From Penium margaritaceum (lineage: Eukaryota; Streptophyta; Zygnematophyceae; Desmidiales; Peniaceae): a stretch of 21,014 nucleotides of DNA. The stretch lies in assembly GCA_023375785.1 (NCBI GenBank), contig SZWC01000552.1, positions 206,394-227,407 of the forward strand. Reading direction: 5' to 3'. Position numbers and translations under genes: made by a program. Each line of letters opens with the position of its first letter. The first letter of the stretch is position 1. Below the pieces are notes generated by a model, which was given only the letters and a program-made list of their open reading frames with translations, was not told where the DNA came from and did not search any database. This document shows positions 1 to 10,987 of the stretch, one piece after another.

Positions 1-460
1 CGAGTGGTTGCGAGTGGTTGCGAGTGGTTGCGAGTGGTTGTGAGTGGTTGTGAGTGGTTGTGAGTGGTTGGGAGTGGTTACAAGTGGTTATGAGTGGATC
101 CGAGTGGTTACAAGTGGTTGTGAGTGGTTGTGAGAGATTGTGAGTTGTTGCGAGTGGTTGCGAGTGGTTGCGAGTGGTTGCAAGTGGTTGTTTGTGGTTG
201 CGAGTGGTTGCGAGTGGTTGCAAGTGGTTACAAGTTGTTGTGAGTGGTTGCGAGTGGTTGCAAGTCTTTGGAAGTGTTTGCAAGTGGTTGCGAGTGGTTC
301 CTAGTGGTTGCAAGTGGTTGCAAGTGGTTCCCAGTGGTTGCTAGTGGTTGTGAGTTGTTGCAAGTTGTTGTAACTGGTTGTGAGTGTTTCCGAGTGGTTA
401 CAAGTGGTTGCAAGTGGTTGTGAGTGGTTGCCAGTGGTTGCAAGTGGTTGCGAGTGGTTG

Positions 461-1350
461 CGAGTCGTTGCATGTGGTTGCAAGTGCTTGCAAGTGGTTA
501 TAGGTGATTGCGAGTGGTTGCGAATGGTTGGGAATGGTTGTGAGTGGTTGCGAGTGGTTGCAGTGGTTGCAAGTGGTTGCGAGTGGTTGCAAGTGGTTGC
601 GAGTGGTTGTGAGTGGTTGCAAGTGGTTGCGAGTGGTTGCAAGTGGATGTGTGTGATTGTGAGTCGTTGCAAGTGTTTGCGAGTGGTTACGAGTGGTTCA
701 AGTGCTTGCAAGTGCTTGCAAATGGTTGCAAGCGATTGCAAGTGGTTGCCAGTAGTTGTGAGTGGTTGCGAGTGGTTGCGAGTGGTTGCGAGTACTCCGG
801 AGTGGTTGCCAGTGGCTAGGAGTGGTTGCAAGTGGTTGCAGGTGGTTGCGATTGGTTGTGAGTGCTTGCGAGTTGTTGCGAGTGGTTGTGAGTGGTTGCG
901 AGTCGTTGCATGTGGTTGCAAGTACTTGCAAGTGGTTACAAGTGATTGCGAGTGGCTGCGAATGGTTGGGAGTTGTTGCGAGTGGTTGCGAGTGGTTGCA
1001 GTGGTTGCGAGTGGCTGCAAGCTGTTGCGAGTGGTTGCGAGTGATTGTGAGTGGTTGCAATTGGTTGTGAGTGGTTGTGAGTGGATGTGTGTGATTGCAA
1101 GTGGTTGCAAGTATTTGCGAGTGGTTAAGAGTGGTTTCAAGTGCTTGCAAGTGCTTGCAAGTGGTTGCAAACGATTGCAAGTTGTTGCGAGTTGTTGTGA
1201 GTGGTTGCGAGTGGTTGCCAGTGGTTGCGAGTACTTGGGAGTGGTTGCCAGTGGCTGCAAGTGGTTGCAAGTGGTTGCGATTGGTTGTGAGTGCTTGCGA
1301 GTTGTTGCAGGTGGTTGTAATTGGTTGTGAGTGGTTGCAAGTAATTGCGA
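461..1350 (+). repeat. Higher-order repeat, period about 438 bp, within the decamer array
   Basis: Diagnostic irregular units recur about 438 bases apart in the same order. CGAGTCGTTGCATGTGG occurs at 461 and 899, and GTGGATGTGTGTGATTG at 643 and 1081. A doubled AAGTGCTTGCAAGTGCTTGC block (about 699 and 1138) and a 9-base unit (about 568 and 996) also recur. The copies have diverged by many single-base changes, so this is an older duplication than those at 2601 and 7241. Confidence 0.8.
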
Positions 1351-2600
1351 GTGGTTGCGATCAAATGCGAGTGGGTGAGACTTGGTTTGATTAGGTGGGA
1401 GTTTTTGTGAATGGTTGCGAGGGGTTGCGAGTTGTTGTGAGTGGTTGCGAGTGGTTGCAAGTGGTTTTGAGTGATTGTGAGTGGTTGCCAGTGGTTGCAG
1501 GTGGTTGCGAGTGGTTGCAAGTGGTTGCGAGTGGCTGAAAGCCGTTCCGAGTGGGTGCAAGTTGTTGCAAGTGGTTGCGAGTAGTTGCGAGTGGTTGTAA
1601 GTGGTTGCGAGTGGTTGCGAGTAGTTGCAAGTGGTTGCAAGTTTTTACGAGTGGTTGCGAATGGTTGGGAGAGGTTGCAAATAATTCCAAGTGGTTGCGA
1701 GTCATCCTGAGTGGTTGCAAGTGTTTGCGAGTGTTCGAAAGTGGTTCGAAGTGCTTGCAAGTGGTTACGAGTGGTTGGCAGTGGTTGCCACTGGTTGCAA
1801 GTGGTTGCGAGTTGTTGCGAGTGGTTGCAAGTTGTTGTGAGTGGTTGTGAGTGGTTGCAAGAGGTTGCGAGTTGTTGCGAGTGGTTGTGTGTAGTTGCGA
1901 GTGGTTGCGAGTGGTTGCGAGTGGTTACAAGTGCTTGCGAGAGGTTACGAAGAGTTTCGAGTGGTTGCAAGTGGTTGTGAGTGGTTGTGGGTGGTTGCGA
2001 GTGGTTTCGAGTGCTTGCAAGTGGTTGTCAGTGGTTGTGAGTGGTTGCAAGTGGTTGCAAGTGGTTGTGAGTGGTTACAAGTGGTTGCGAGTGGTTCGGA
2101 GTGGTTGAAAGTGGTTGCGAGTGGCTGCGAGAGGTTGTGAGTGCTTGCAAGTGGTTGTGAGTGCTTATACGTGGTTGCGAGTGGTTGCGAGTGATTGCAA
2201 GTGGTTGTGAGTGGTTGAGAGTGGTTGTGAGTGTTTTCATGGTTGTGAGTGGTTAGGAGTGCTTGCAATTGGATGTGAGTGGTTGCAAGTGGTTGCAAAT
2301 GGTTGCCATGTTGCGAATGGTTGGGAGTGGTTGCGAATATTTGCAAGTGGTTGCAAGTGGTTGTGAGTGGTTGCAAGTGGTAACGAGTGTTTGCAAGTGG
2401 TTTCAAGTACTTGCAAGTGGTTGCGAGTGGTTGCCAGTGGTTGCCAGTGGTTGCAAGTAGTTGCCAGTGATTGCAAGTGGCTGCCAGTGGTTGTGCGTCG
2501 TTGCGAGTGGTTGCAGGTGGTTGTGAGTGGTTGCGAGTGGTTGCAAGTGGTTGTGAGTGGTTGCGAGTGGTTGCAAAAGGTTGCAAGTTGTTGCGAGTGG

Positions 2601-2990
2601 TTGCAAGTGGTTACGAGTGGTTGCGAGTGATTGCAAGTGGTTGCACGTGGTTGCGAGTGGTTGCGAGTGCTTGCAAGTGGTTGCTAGTACTTGCAAGTGG
2701 TTGCGAGTGGTTACGAGGGACTGTGAGTGGTTATGAGTGGTTGCGAGTGGTTGCGAGTGGTTGCAAGTGGTTACGAGTGGTTGCGAGTGATTGCAAGTGG
2801 TTGCACGTGGTTGCGAGTGGTTGCGAGTGCTTGCAAGTGGTTGCTAGTACTTGCAAGTGGTTGCGAGTGGTTACGAGGGACTGTGAGTGGTTATGAGTGG
2901 TTGCGAGTGGTTGCGAGTGGTTGCAAGTGGTTACGAGTGGTTGCGAGTGATTGCAAGTGGTTGCACGTGGTTGCGAGTGGTTGCGAGTGG
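2601..2990 (+). repeat. 160-bp higher-order repeat, two full copies plus a partial third
   Basis: Segments starting at 2601, 2761 and 2921 are identical where they overlap. They share rare units such as TTGCACGTGG, TTGCTAGTAC, TTACGAGGGA and CTGTGAGTGG in the same order. Two full 160-base copies are followed by about 70 bases of a third. The absence of differences indicates a recent tandem duplication by unequal exchange or replication slippage. Confidence 0.92.
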
Positions 2991-5010
2991 TTGCGAGTGG
3001 TTGCGAGTGGTTGCAAGTGGTTGCGAGTGGTTGCGAGTGGATGCAAGTGGTTGTGAGTGGTTGCGAGTGGTTGCGAGTGGTTACGAGTGGTTTTGAGTGG
3101 TTACAAGTGGATGCGAGTGGTTGCGAGTAGCTGCAAGTGGCTGCGAGTGGTTGCAAGTGGTTGCGAGTGGTTGCAAGAGGTTGGGAGTGGTTGCGAGTGA
3201 TTGCGAGTGGTTGCAAGTGGTTGCAATTGGCTGCGAGTGCTTGCACATCGTTGCGAGTGGTTGCAAGTGGTTGCAACTGGTTACAAGTGGTTGCAAATGG
3301 TTGCGAGAGGTTGCAAATAATTACAAGTGGTTGCGAGTGGTTGTGAGTGGTTGCGAGTGGTTGCGAGGATTTGCAAGTGATTCTGAGTGCTTGCAAGTGG
3401 TTGCGAGTGTTTGCCAGTGGTTGCCAGTGGTTGCAAGTGGTCGTAAGTGGTTGTGGGTGGTTGCGAGTGGCTGCGAGGGCTTGCAAGTGGTTGCAAGTGG
3501 TTGTAAGTGGTTACAAGTGGTTGCGAGTGGTGGTGAGTAGTTGTGAGTGGTTGTCAGTGGTTGCGAGTTGTTGCTAGTAGTTGCAAGTGGTTGTAGGTGG
3601 TTATAAGTGGTTGCAAGTGGTTGGGAGTGGTTGAAAGTGGCTTCGAGTTGTTGCGAGAGGTTTTGCGTGCTTGCAAGTGGTTGTGAGTGCTTATAAGTGG
3701 TTGCAAGTGGTTTTGAGTGGCTGCAAATGGTTGTGAGTAGTTGAGAGTGGTTGCAAGTGGTTGCGTGGTTGCGAGTGGTTGCGAGTGGTTGCAAATGGTT
3801 GCGAGTTGTTGCGAGTGGTTGCAAATGGTTGCGAGTTGTTGGGAATGGTTGCGAGTGGTTGTGAATAGTTGCAAGTGGTTGCAAGTGGTTGTGAGTGGTT
3901 GCGAGTGGTTGCGAGTGTTTGCAAGTGGTTGCAAGTGCCTGCAAGTGGTTGCGAGTGGTTGCCAGTGGATTCCAATGATTGCAAGTGGTTGCCAGTGGTT
4001 GCAAGTGGTTGCCAGTGGTTGCGCGTCGTTGCGAGTGGTTGCAAGTGGTTGTGAGTTATTGCAAGTGGTTGCAAGTGGTTGCAAGTGGTTGCGAGTAGTT
4101 GCAAGAGGTTGCAAGTGGTTCCGAGTGGTTGCGAGTGGTTACGAGTGGTTGCGAGTGGTTGCACGTGGTTGTGAGTCATTGTGAGTTGTTGCGAGTGGTT
4201 GCGAGTGCTTGCAATGGGTTGTGAGTGGTTGTGAGTGGTTGCAAGTGGTTGCAAGTGGTTGCGAGTGGTTGCGAGTGATTGCAAGTGGTTGCACCTTGTT
4301 GCAAGTGGTTGCGAGTGGTTGCAAATGGTTCTGAGTGGTTGCAAGTGGTCGTGATTGGTTACGAGTGCTTACAAGTGGTTGTGAGTCCTTGCAAGTGGTT
4401 GTGAGAGGTAACGAGGGGTTGTGAGTGGTTGCGAGTGGTTGGGAATGGTTGCGAGTGGTTGCAAGTGGTTGCAAGTGGGTGCAACTAGTTGCGAGTGGTT
4501 GTGAGTGGTTGCAAGTGGTTGCGAGTGGTTGTGAGTGGTTGAAAGTGGTTGCGAGTGGTTGCAAGTGGTTGCCAGTGGTTGCCAGTGGTTGCAAGTGGTT
4601 GCAAGCGGTTGCAAATGGTTGCGAGTGGTTGCGAGTAGCTGCGAGTGGTTGCAAATGGTTGTGAGTGGTTCCGAGTGGTTGTGATTGGTTGCAAGTGGTT
4701 GCGAATGGTTGTGAGTGGTTGAGAGTGGTTGAGAGTGGTTGCGAGTGGGTCCAAGTGGTTGTGAGTGGTTGCAAGTTGTTGCAAGTGGTTGCAAGTGTTT
4801 GTAAGTGGTTGCGAGTGCTTGCAAGTGTTTGGGAGTTCTTGCAAGTGGTTATGACTGGTTGCGAGTGGTTGGGAGAGGTTGCGAGTGGTTGCAAGTGGCT
4901 GCGAGTGGTTGTGAGTTGTTGCGAGTGGTTGCAAGTGGTTGAGACTGGTTGTGAGTGGTTGCAAGTGGTTACGAGTGGTCGCGAGTGGTTGCCAGTCATT
5001 GTGAATGGTT

Positions 5011-5130
5011 GCGAGTGGTTGCAAGTGGTTGCGAGTGGTTGCGAGTGGTTGTGAGTGGTTTTGAGTGGTTGCGAGTGGTTGCAAGTGGTTGCGAGTGGTT
5101 GCGAGTGGTTGTGAGTGGTTTTGAGTGGTT
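5011..5130 (+). repeat. 60-bp higher-order repeat, two copies
   Basis: A block of six decamers, including the rare TTGAGTGGTT unit, is present at 5011-5070 and repeated without change at 5071-5130. Confidence 0.88.
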
Positions 5131-7240
5131 GCAAGTGCTTGGGAGTGGTTGCAAGTGGTTACGAGTGGTTGTAAGTGGTTGCAAGTTGTTTGGAGTGGTT
5201 GCGAGTGGTTGCCAGTGGTTGCGTGTGGTTGCGTGTGGTTGCAAGTGGTTGTGAGTGGTTGCGAGTGGTTGCGAGTGGTTGCGAGTGGTTACAACTGGTT
5301 GCCAGTGGTTGAAAGTGGTTGCAAGGGGTTGTGAGTGGTTGTGAGTGGTTGGGAGTGGTTGCGAATGCTTGCAAGGGGTTGTGATTGGTTGTGCGTGGTT
5401 GCGAGCAGTTGTGAGTGGTTGTGAGTGGTTGCAAGTGATTGCGAGTGGTTGCAATTCGTTGCGAGTGGTTGGGAGTGGTTTTGTGTAGTCGCGAGTGGTT
5501 GTGAGTGGTTGCGACTGGTTGCGAGAGGTTGGGAGTGGTTGCAAGTGGTTGCGAGTGGTTGCAAGTGGTTGCGGGTGATTGTATGTCATTGCGAGTGGTT
5601 GCAAGAGGTTGCGAGTGGTTGCAAGTGGTTGCGAGTGGTTGCGAGTGGTTGCGAGTGGTTCCAAGTGGTTACGAGTGGTTCCAAGTGGTTGCAAATGGTT
5701 GCTAGTGGTTGTGAGTGGTTGTGAGTGGTTGTTAGTGATTGCAAGTGATTGCAAGTGGTTTTGTGTTTTTGTGAGTGCTGTTTCGGAGTGCATGCAAGTG
5801 GTTGCAAGTGGTTGCCAGTGGTTGCGAGTGGTTGCGAGTGGTTGCGAGTGGTTGCGAGTGGTTGTGAATGGTTGCAAGTGGTTTTGAATGGTTGTGAGTG
5901 ATTGCGAGTGGTTGCAAGTGGTTGCAAGTGGTTGCGAGTAGTCGCCAGTGGTTGCGAGTGGTTGTGAGTGGTTGCAAGTGGTTGTGAATGGTCGCAAGTG
6001 GTTGCGAATGGTTGCAAGAGGGTGCGAGTGGTTGCAAGTGGTTGCGAGTGGTTGCTAGTAGTTGCAAGAGGTTGAGAGTGGTTACAAGGGGTTGCAAGTG
6101 GTTTCTACTGGTTGGGAGTGGTTGCCAATCGTTGCGAGTGGTTGCGAGTGGCTGCGAGTGGTTAGGAGTGGTTGCGAGTAGTTGCAAGTAGTTGCAATGG
6201 TTGCGAGTGGTCGCAAGTGGTTGCGAATGATTGCGAGTGGTTGCAAGTGGTTATGAGTGGTGGTTTGTGGTTGAAAGTGGTTGCGAGTGGTTGGGAATTG
6301 TTGTGGGACGTGGCGAGTGGTTGCATGTTGTTGCAAGTGGTTGTGAGTGGTTACGAGTGGTTGTGAGTGGTTGCTAGTGGTTGCGAGTGGTTGCGAATGG
6401 TTGCCAGTGCTTGCAAGTGGTTGTGAGTGGTTGCGAGTGGTTGCGCGTGGTTGCGAGTGGTTGCGACAGCTGCGAGTGGTTGCCAACTGATGCGAGCGGT
6501 TGTGAGTGGTTATGAGTGGTTGCAATGGTTGCGAGAGGTTGCAATTACTTGTGAATGGTTGCGAGTGGTTGCGAGCGGTGGTGAGTGGCTGCGAGTGGTT
6601 GCGAGTTGTTGTGAGTGGTTGCGAGTGGTTGCGTGTAGTTGCGAGTGGTTGTGAGTGGTTGCGAGCGGTTGCGAGCGGTTGCGAGCGGTTGCAAGCAGTT
6701 GCAAGCGGTTGCGAGCGGTTGCGAGGCGTTACGAGTGGTTGCGAGTGGTTGCAAACGGTTGTGAGTGGTTGCGTGTGGTTGCAAGTGGTTGTGAATGCTT
6801 GCGAGTGGTTGCGAGTGGTTGCGATTGGTTGCAAGTGGTTGCAAGTGGTTGCGTGTGGTTGTGAGTTGTTGCGAGTGGTTGCGTGTGGTTGTGAGTAATT
6901 GCCAGTTGTTATGAGTGGTTGCGAGTGGTTGCAAGTGGTTGCGAGTGGTTGCGAGTGATTGCGAGTGGCTGCAAGTGGGTGTGAGTGGCTGCAAGTGGTT
7001 GCCAGTGACTGCAAGTGGTTGCGAGTGGCTCTGCGTGATTGTGAGTGGTTGGGAGTGGTTGCGAGTGGTTGTAAGTGGTTACGAGTGGTTGCGATTGGTT
7101 GCAAGTGGTTGCGAGTGGTTACGAGTTGTTGTTTGTGGTTACAGTGGTTGAGAGTGGTTGTGAGTGGTTGCGAGTGGTTGCGAGTGCTTGCAAGTGGTGT
7201 TGACCGTTTGTGAGTGGTTGCGAGTGGTTGCAAGTGGTTG

Positions 7241-7670
7241 TGAGTGGTTTCAAGTGGCTGCGAGTGGTTGCAAGTGGTTGCAAGTGGTTGCAAGTGGTTG
7301 CGAATGATTTTGAGTGGTTGCGAGTGGTTGCAAGTGGTTGCAAGTGGTTGCAAGTGGTTGCAAGTGGTTGCAAGTGGTTGCAAGTGGTTGCAAGTGGTTG
7401 CAAGTGGTTGCAAGTGGTTGCAAGTGGTTGCAAGTGGTTGCAAGTGGTTGCAAGTGGTTGCAAGTGGTTGCAAGTGGTTGCAAGTGGTTGCAAGTGGTTG
7501 CAAGTGGTTGCAAGTGGTTGCAAGTGGTTGCAAGTGGTTGCAAGTGGTTGCGAGTGGTTGTGAGTGGTTTCAAGTGGCTGCGAGTGGTTGCAAGTGGTTG
7601 CAAGTGGTTGCAAGTGGTTGCGAATGATTTTGAGTGGTTGCGAGTGGTTGCAAGTGGTTGCAAGTGGTTG
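7241..7670 (+). repeat. 320-bp duplication flanking 22 identical decamers
   Basis: A 110-base block with rare units (TGAGTGGTTT, CAAGTGGCTG, CGAATGATTT) occurs at 7241-7350 and again at 7561-7670. Between them, 7331-7550 holds 22 consecutive perfect copies of CAAGTGGTTG. This is the most homogeneous part of the array and so probably its most recent expansion. Confidence 0.93.
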
Positions 7671-8394
7671 CGAGTGGTTGCGAGTGGTTGCGAGTGGCTG
7701 CGAGTGGCTGCGAGTGGTTGTGAGTGGTTGCGTCTGGTTGGAAGTGGTTGCAAATAGTTTCGAGTGGTTGCGAGTGGTTGCAAGTGGTTACGAGTGGTTG
7801 CCTGTGGTTGCGAGTTGTTGGGAGTGGTTGTAAGTGGTTGGGAGTGGTTTGGAGTGATTGGAGTGGCTGGGAGTGGTTGGGAGTGGTTTGGAGTGGTCGG
7901 GAGTGGTTGGGTTGCGAGTGGTTGCTAGTGGTTGCAAGTGGTTGCGAGTGGTTGCTTGTGGTTGCAAGTGGTTTGGAGTGGTTGCGAGTGGTTGCGAGTG
8001 CTTGCGAGTGCTTGCAAGTGGTGTTGAGTGTTTGTGACTGGTTGCGAGTGGTCGCAAGTGGTTGTGAGTGGTTGCAAGTGGTTGCGAGTGGTTGCATGTG
8101 GTTGCGAGTGGTTGTAAATGGTTTCGAATGGTTGTGAGTGGTTGCGAGTGGTTGCAAGTGGTTGTGAGTGGTTGCAAGTGGTTAAGAGTGGTTGCAAGTG
8201 GTTGCAAGTTGTTGCAAATGGTTTCGAATGGTTGCGACTGGTTGTGAGTGGTTGCGAGTGGTTGCAAGTGGTTGCGAGTGGTTGCGAGTGGTTGTGACTG
8301 GTAGCAAGTGGTTGTGAATGGTTGCAAGAGGTTGCGAGTGGTTGTAAGTGGTTGCGAGTGGTTGCTATTGGTTGCGAGTGGTTGAGATTGGTTA

Positions 8395-8741
8395 CAACCA
8401 CTCGCATCAAATCGGTATCACTCACAACCGCTCACAACCACTCGCAACCACTCGCATTTACTTGCAACCACTCGCAACCACTCGCAACCACTCGCGACCA
8501 CTCACGACCAATCGCAACCACTCGAAACCAATCACCCCGACTGGCAACCACTCGCAAGCACTGGCAACCACTTGCAACCACTCGCAACCACTTGCTACCA
8601 CTTGCAGCCATTCGCAACCGCTCGCAACCACTTGCAACCACTTGCAACCACTCGCAGCCACTCGCATTGACTCGCAACCACTCGTGACCCCTTGCAACCA
8701 CTCGCAACCACACAAAACCTTTCGCAACCACTCGCAACCAC
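8395..8741 (-). repeat. Inverted arm of the decamer array
   Basis: From 8396 the same decamer continues in reverse orientation (CAACCACTCG-like units) up to the element boundary at 8742. The change of direction occurs at GGTTACAACC (8390-8399), which leaves almost no spacer. Units here are diverged to a similar degree as in the main array, with an irregular spot near 8406-8425 (ATCAAATCGGTATCAC). Confidence 0.93.
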
Positions 8742-9911
8742 TGTTGCCCCCAATTTTGCCGCGCCTTCGACTTTCTCTGCGATGACTGTGGTCGGAGCTA
8801 TTCGCAGACTAGACACAACTACAGCACCTACCGCTTGTCTAGGCTTGCTCACCAATGGATCTACCGCCTTGACACTGCACTACTACTAGTTCCGTGGATC
8901 GCAGGTCTGGACTTATACGTGAGATCCTCACCGGCAAGCAACACTCCACGGTCCGCTTCCTGCCAGACGCGAGCCGCCACCTCGTGGCTTCCAGCTCCTC
9001 TCCGCTGAACCTTGTTCCGCGGTCGTGTGCAGGCAAGGGCACCGCCGGCAGCTCACTTCAACCGGAGTTTGGCCACTCACGCACTTAGTCCCACAGACCG
9101 CGGGCCGGGCATCAAAGGGAACTCAGGCAGGGATGCGGAATGCTGAGAGCAATGATGGTAGCGGTAAATGTCTTTGATATTCAGGAGCAAAGTACATGAT
9201 CTGGCGGAGTATTGAGCCAAGAGAGCGATGAATACCGGGGAACAATCTGTGGTACTGCTGCCTAGGCCTTATCTAGTTGAGACTCCGTACGGTGTGTCTA
9301 CACGCCAGCGGTCTCATCCCTCTCATGTCCTATTTCTTCCTCCTTGGACTCGTGGTGCAATTACGCACCACGGGTCTCGTCCTCAAACACACAGGGAACA
9401 TCATCCTCATTCCTCCTAAGTCTTCCTCTTCATCCACGATTCGTGCATGCGGTCGTGTTTTTCCTTGAATCTTCATCGTCTGTAGTGCGTCCTCAGCTGT
9501 TTCTCGGTGATTGATGTGCCAACTCCTGTGCTGATTGGTTGTTACTCCTTTGATTACTCTGTCCGTCCGCTGCCCTGCTTGTCTTACTTGATTTGCTCCG
9601 TGATTGCTTCTCCTTCAGCGGCTTGTCCCCTGTTCCTTCCCCACCGCGGATCTCCCTGCTGCTTCTTCCCGCCTCTTCACGGCTTCCGCCACAAGCGCTT
9701 GAGATAGCCGTAGGGCAGCCACTACAGATAACAATGTCAACCTGTGGCAGTCTCCCGCCGTGCAACCCACCCGGACTGCTGCTGGATTCCGCGCTACCCC
9801 ATGCTCGACCGCGCATACCGCAGGAGCCAGCACGCCTTGCGCGGTTCCCCTCGTGCCATGGTTGCTCTTGCGCGGATTCATCTCCCCACAGTGGCAGGAG
9901 TTCGCCTGACA
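8742..9911 (-). repeat. LTR-like 3' terminal region of the minus-strand copy
   Basis: About 1170 bases lie between the purine tract and the element terminus, against about 1158 in the plus copy. The two align by eye, for example around 8960-9070 versus 17170-17290 (reverse complement) and 9262-9300 versus 16930-16980. On the minus strand the region starts TGTCAGGCG and ends GGGGGCAACA, consistent with TG...CA LTR ends. A 5' LTR partner is absent from the window, so LTR status is inferred from position, ends and the adjacent purine tract. A long 3' untranslated region is the alternative. Confidence 0.55.
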
Positions 9912-9916
9912 CTGAT

Positions 9917-9936
9917 ACCCCCAACCCTCCTTTTTG
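9917..9936 (-). promoter_or_regulatory. Candidate polypurine tract, minus-strand copy
   Basis: On the minus strand this reads GCAAAAAGGAGGGTTGGGGG, immediately upstream of the LTR-like region. It aligns with the tract at 16314-16333 in the other copy. Position and composition fit a plus-strand primer site of an LTR element. Its role is inferred. Confidence 0.45.
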
Positions 9937-10000
9937 CAAGACTCTGTCCCAGAGTCTCCCAACGAGTCAGGCGCTTGAACTCTCTACGGGGCCTAGGACA

Positions 10001-10972
10001 GTTTTGCTCTTGGCAAGGTCTGCAGTACTTCTCCACATCTCCTCCCTTTCGCTAGAACTTTCCCGCACAGTTATCGTGGACAAAGATTCTGCATCCCTCA
10101 CACCGTGCCTCTATTGAAGGCACGTTGATCAGCTTCTTGCATGAAGAGCAGTGTAGCGTTTGCTCGTATTTCTTGAAGCTCGAACAGCGATAGATTTTTT
10201 TGCCCTCCTTGTTCCGCCCCACTACCTCAGTGCACGAGTAATGGGCGAGACCTCCGCAGTGCTTGCATCGGAAAACCGTCCCTCTGAGTCGGCCCATGCA
10301 GTTATCTCCGCTGAAGGAACGTTGGTTGGAGAACATCCACTTGCTCCTCCGCACCTTATTGCGACAGCTGTTGCATGTCCAAATGCCCTCCTTTCCACGT
10401 TCCCCACACCGCAAGTGGCACATGGTCCTGCACATTCCGCAGGCCTTGCCAAACTCGTTCAAGTCCTCCTCGCACCCTCCGCAGGCTGGTGCCAAGGTCT
10501 TATCGTCATATGCCAGCGAGGCCCCTCCCTCCGTGGTTGCCAAGCCCACACACTTGTGGCCTTCTCCTGCCCAAGCTGAGCTTCCTGTCACCAAGCAAGC
10601 CTGGTGGGTCAGCTTTTTTCATTGGGTACAGTGTCCGCCCTCGCTTACGGCCTTGACACATGTGGGGCAGTTCTCAAGGGGCGCCGCGAGTGGGTCCTGC
10701 TCCTCCTTGCCCTCCAAATCCACCTCCTCCCCTTCCTCGGTCACCCTAGGGGACTTCCGAACTCCGCGCTGCTGCTCGGTCTTTCGGCTGCATCTCCCAC
10801 ACATTTCTGGTCCGCTGCGCCCTCCTTTGTTATTCCGCGGCTCTGTCAGGCATCTCTCGCATATCTTGCGGCGGCAAACATTACAGTCTTGCACCGTCCT
10901 GCCCCAGCTATGCCCACATTGGGCACACGTCTTGCTCTCCTTCTCCCTCTTAGCCTGCTCCGCGTCTGCCAT
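10001..10972 (-). pseudogene. Cysteine-rich tandem C4HC3 (PHD-like) finger ORF, minus-strand copy, degraded
   Basis: The frame opens at an ATG at 10972 (MADAEQ...), just after an in-frame TGA at 10988-10990. It carries cysteine pairs spaced as in PHD/treble-clef fingers: CAQC...CNVC, CPTC...HQAC, CGGC...CGMC-RTMCHLRC...WTCNSC, FRCKHC-GGLAHYSC, and HCSSC...CEGC-RIFVHDNC...YCRPC. Stops interrupt it where the other copy has sense codons: TGA near 10613 (Cys in the plus copy) and TAG at about 10052 (Gln in the plus copy). The expected terminal TGA is changed to TGT at 9998-10000, so the original end is lost. Some zinc ligands are also lost (for example CSSF for CSSC). PHD-type fingers commonly bind histone tails or partner proteins. 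Function here is inferred from pattern only. Confidence 0.72.
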
Positions 10973-10987
10973 CTGTCCCTCCTCCCG

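Larger units (their letters stand above)
1..8394 (+). repeat. 10-bp tandem array (minisatellite), consensus about CGAGTGGTTG
   Basis: The unit repeats every 10 bases for the whole stretch, with only occasional 9- or 11-base units that shift phase (for example near 570, 998, 2240 and 7860). It continues off the left edge of the window. The main variants are CGAGTGGTTG, TGAGTGGTTG and CAAGTGGTTG, which differ at the single CpG formed where one unit joins the next. Because 10 is not a multiple of 3, three units make 30 bases or 10 codons, and most units lack stops. Long open frames therefore appear on both strands, encoding monotonous 10-residue repeats (EWLRVVASGC-like or QPLATTRNHS-like). I regard these as non-coding by-products. 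No gene, RNA or promoter is visible inside the array. Confidence 0.97.

Noticed and set aside
6082-7533. 483-codon minus-strand ORF, and many others of 100-419 codons in the decamer array
   Set aside because: They encode only the 10-residue translation of the 10-bp unit, appear in all six frames, and begin and end at chance variants. There is no sign of codon selection.
1-8394. CRISPR array
   Set aside because: The repeat is a contiguous 10-bp tandem unit with no unique spacers, and the sequence is eukaryotic in character.
1-8394. Telomeric repeat or G-quadruplex array
   Set aside because: The unit has only one GG per 10 bases and does not match known telomere motifs. Loops would be long and only two tetrads possible.
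9593-10117. Plus-strand 174-codon ORF, and similar plus-strand ORFs at 10263-11207 and 11687-12175
   Set aside because: These are antisense shadows of the minus-strand element, whose domains are recognisable on the other strand.
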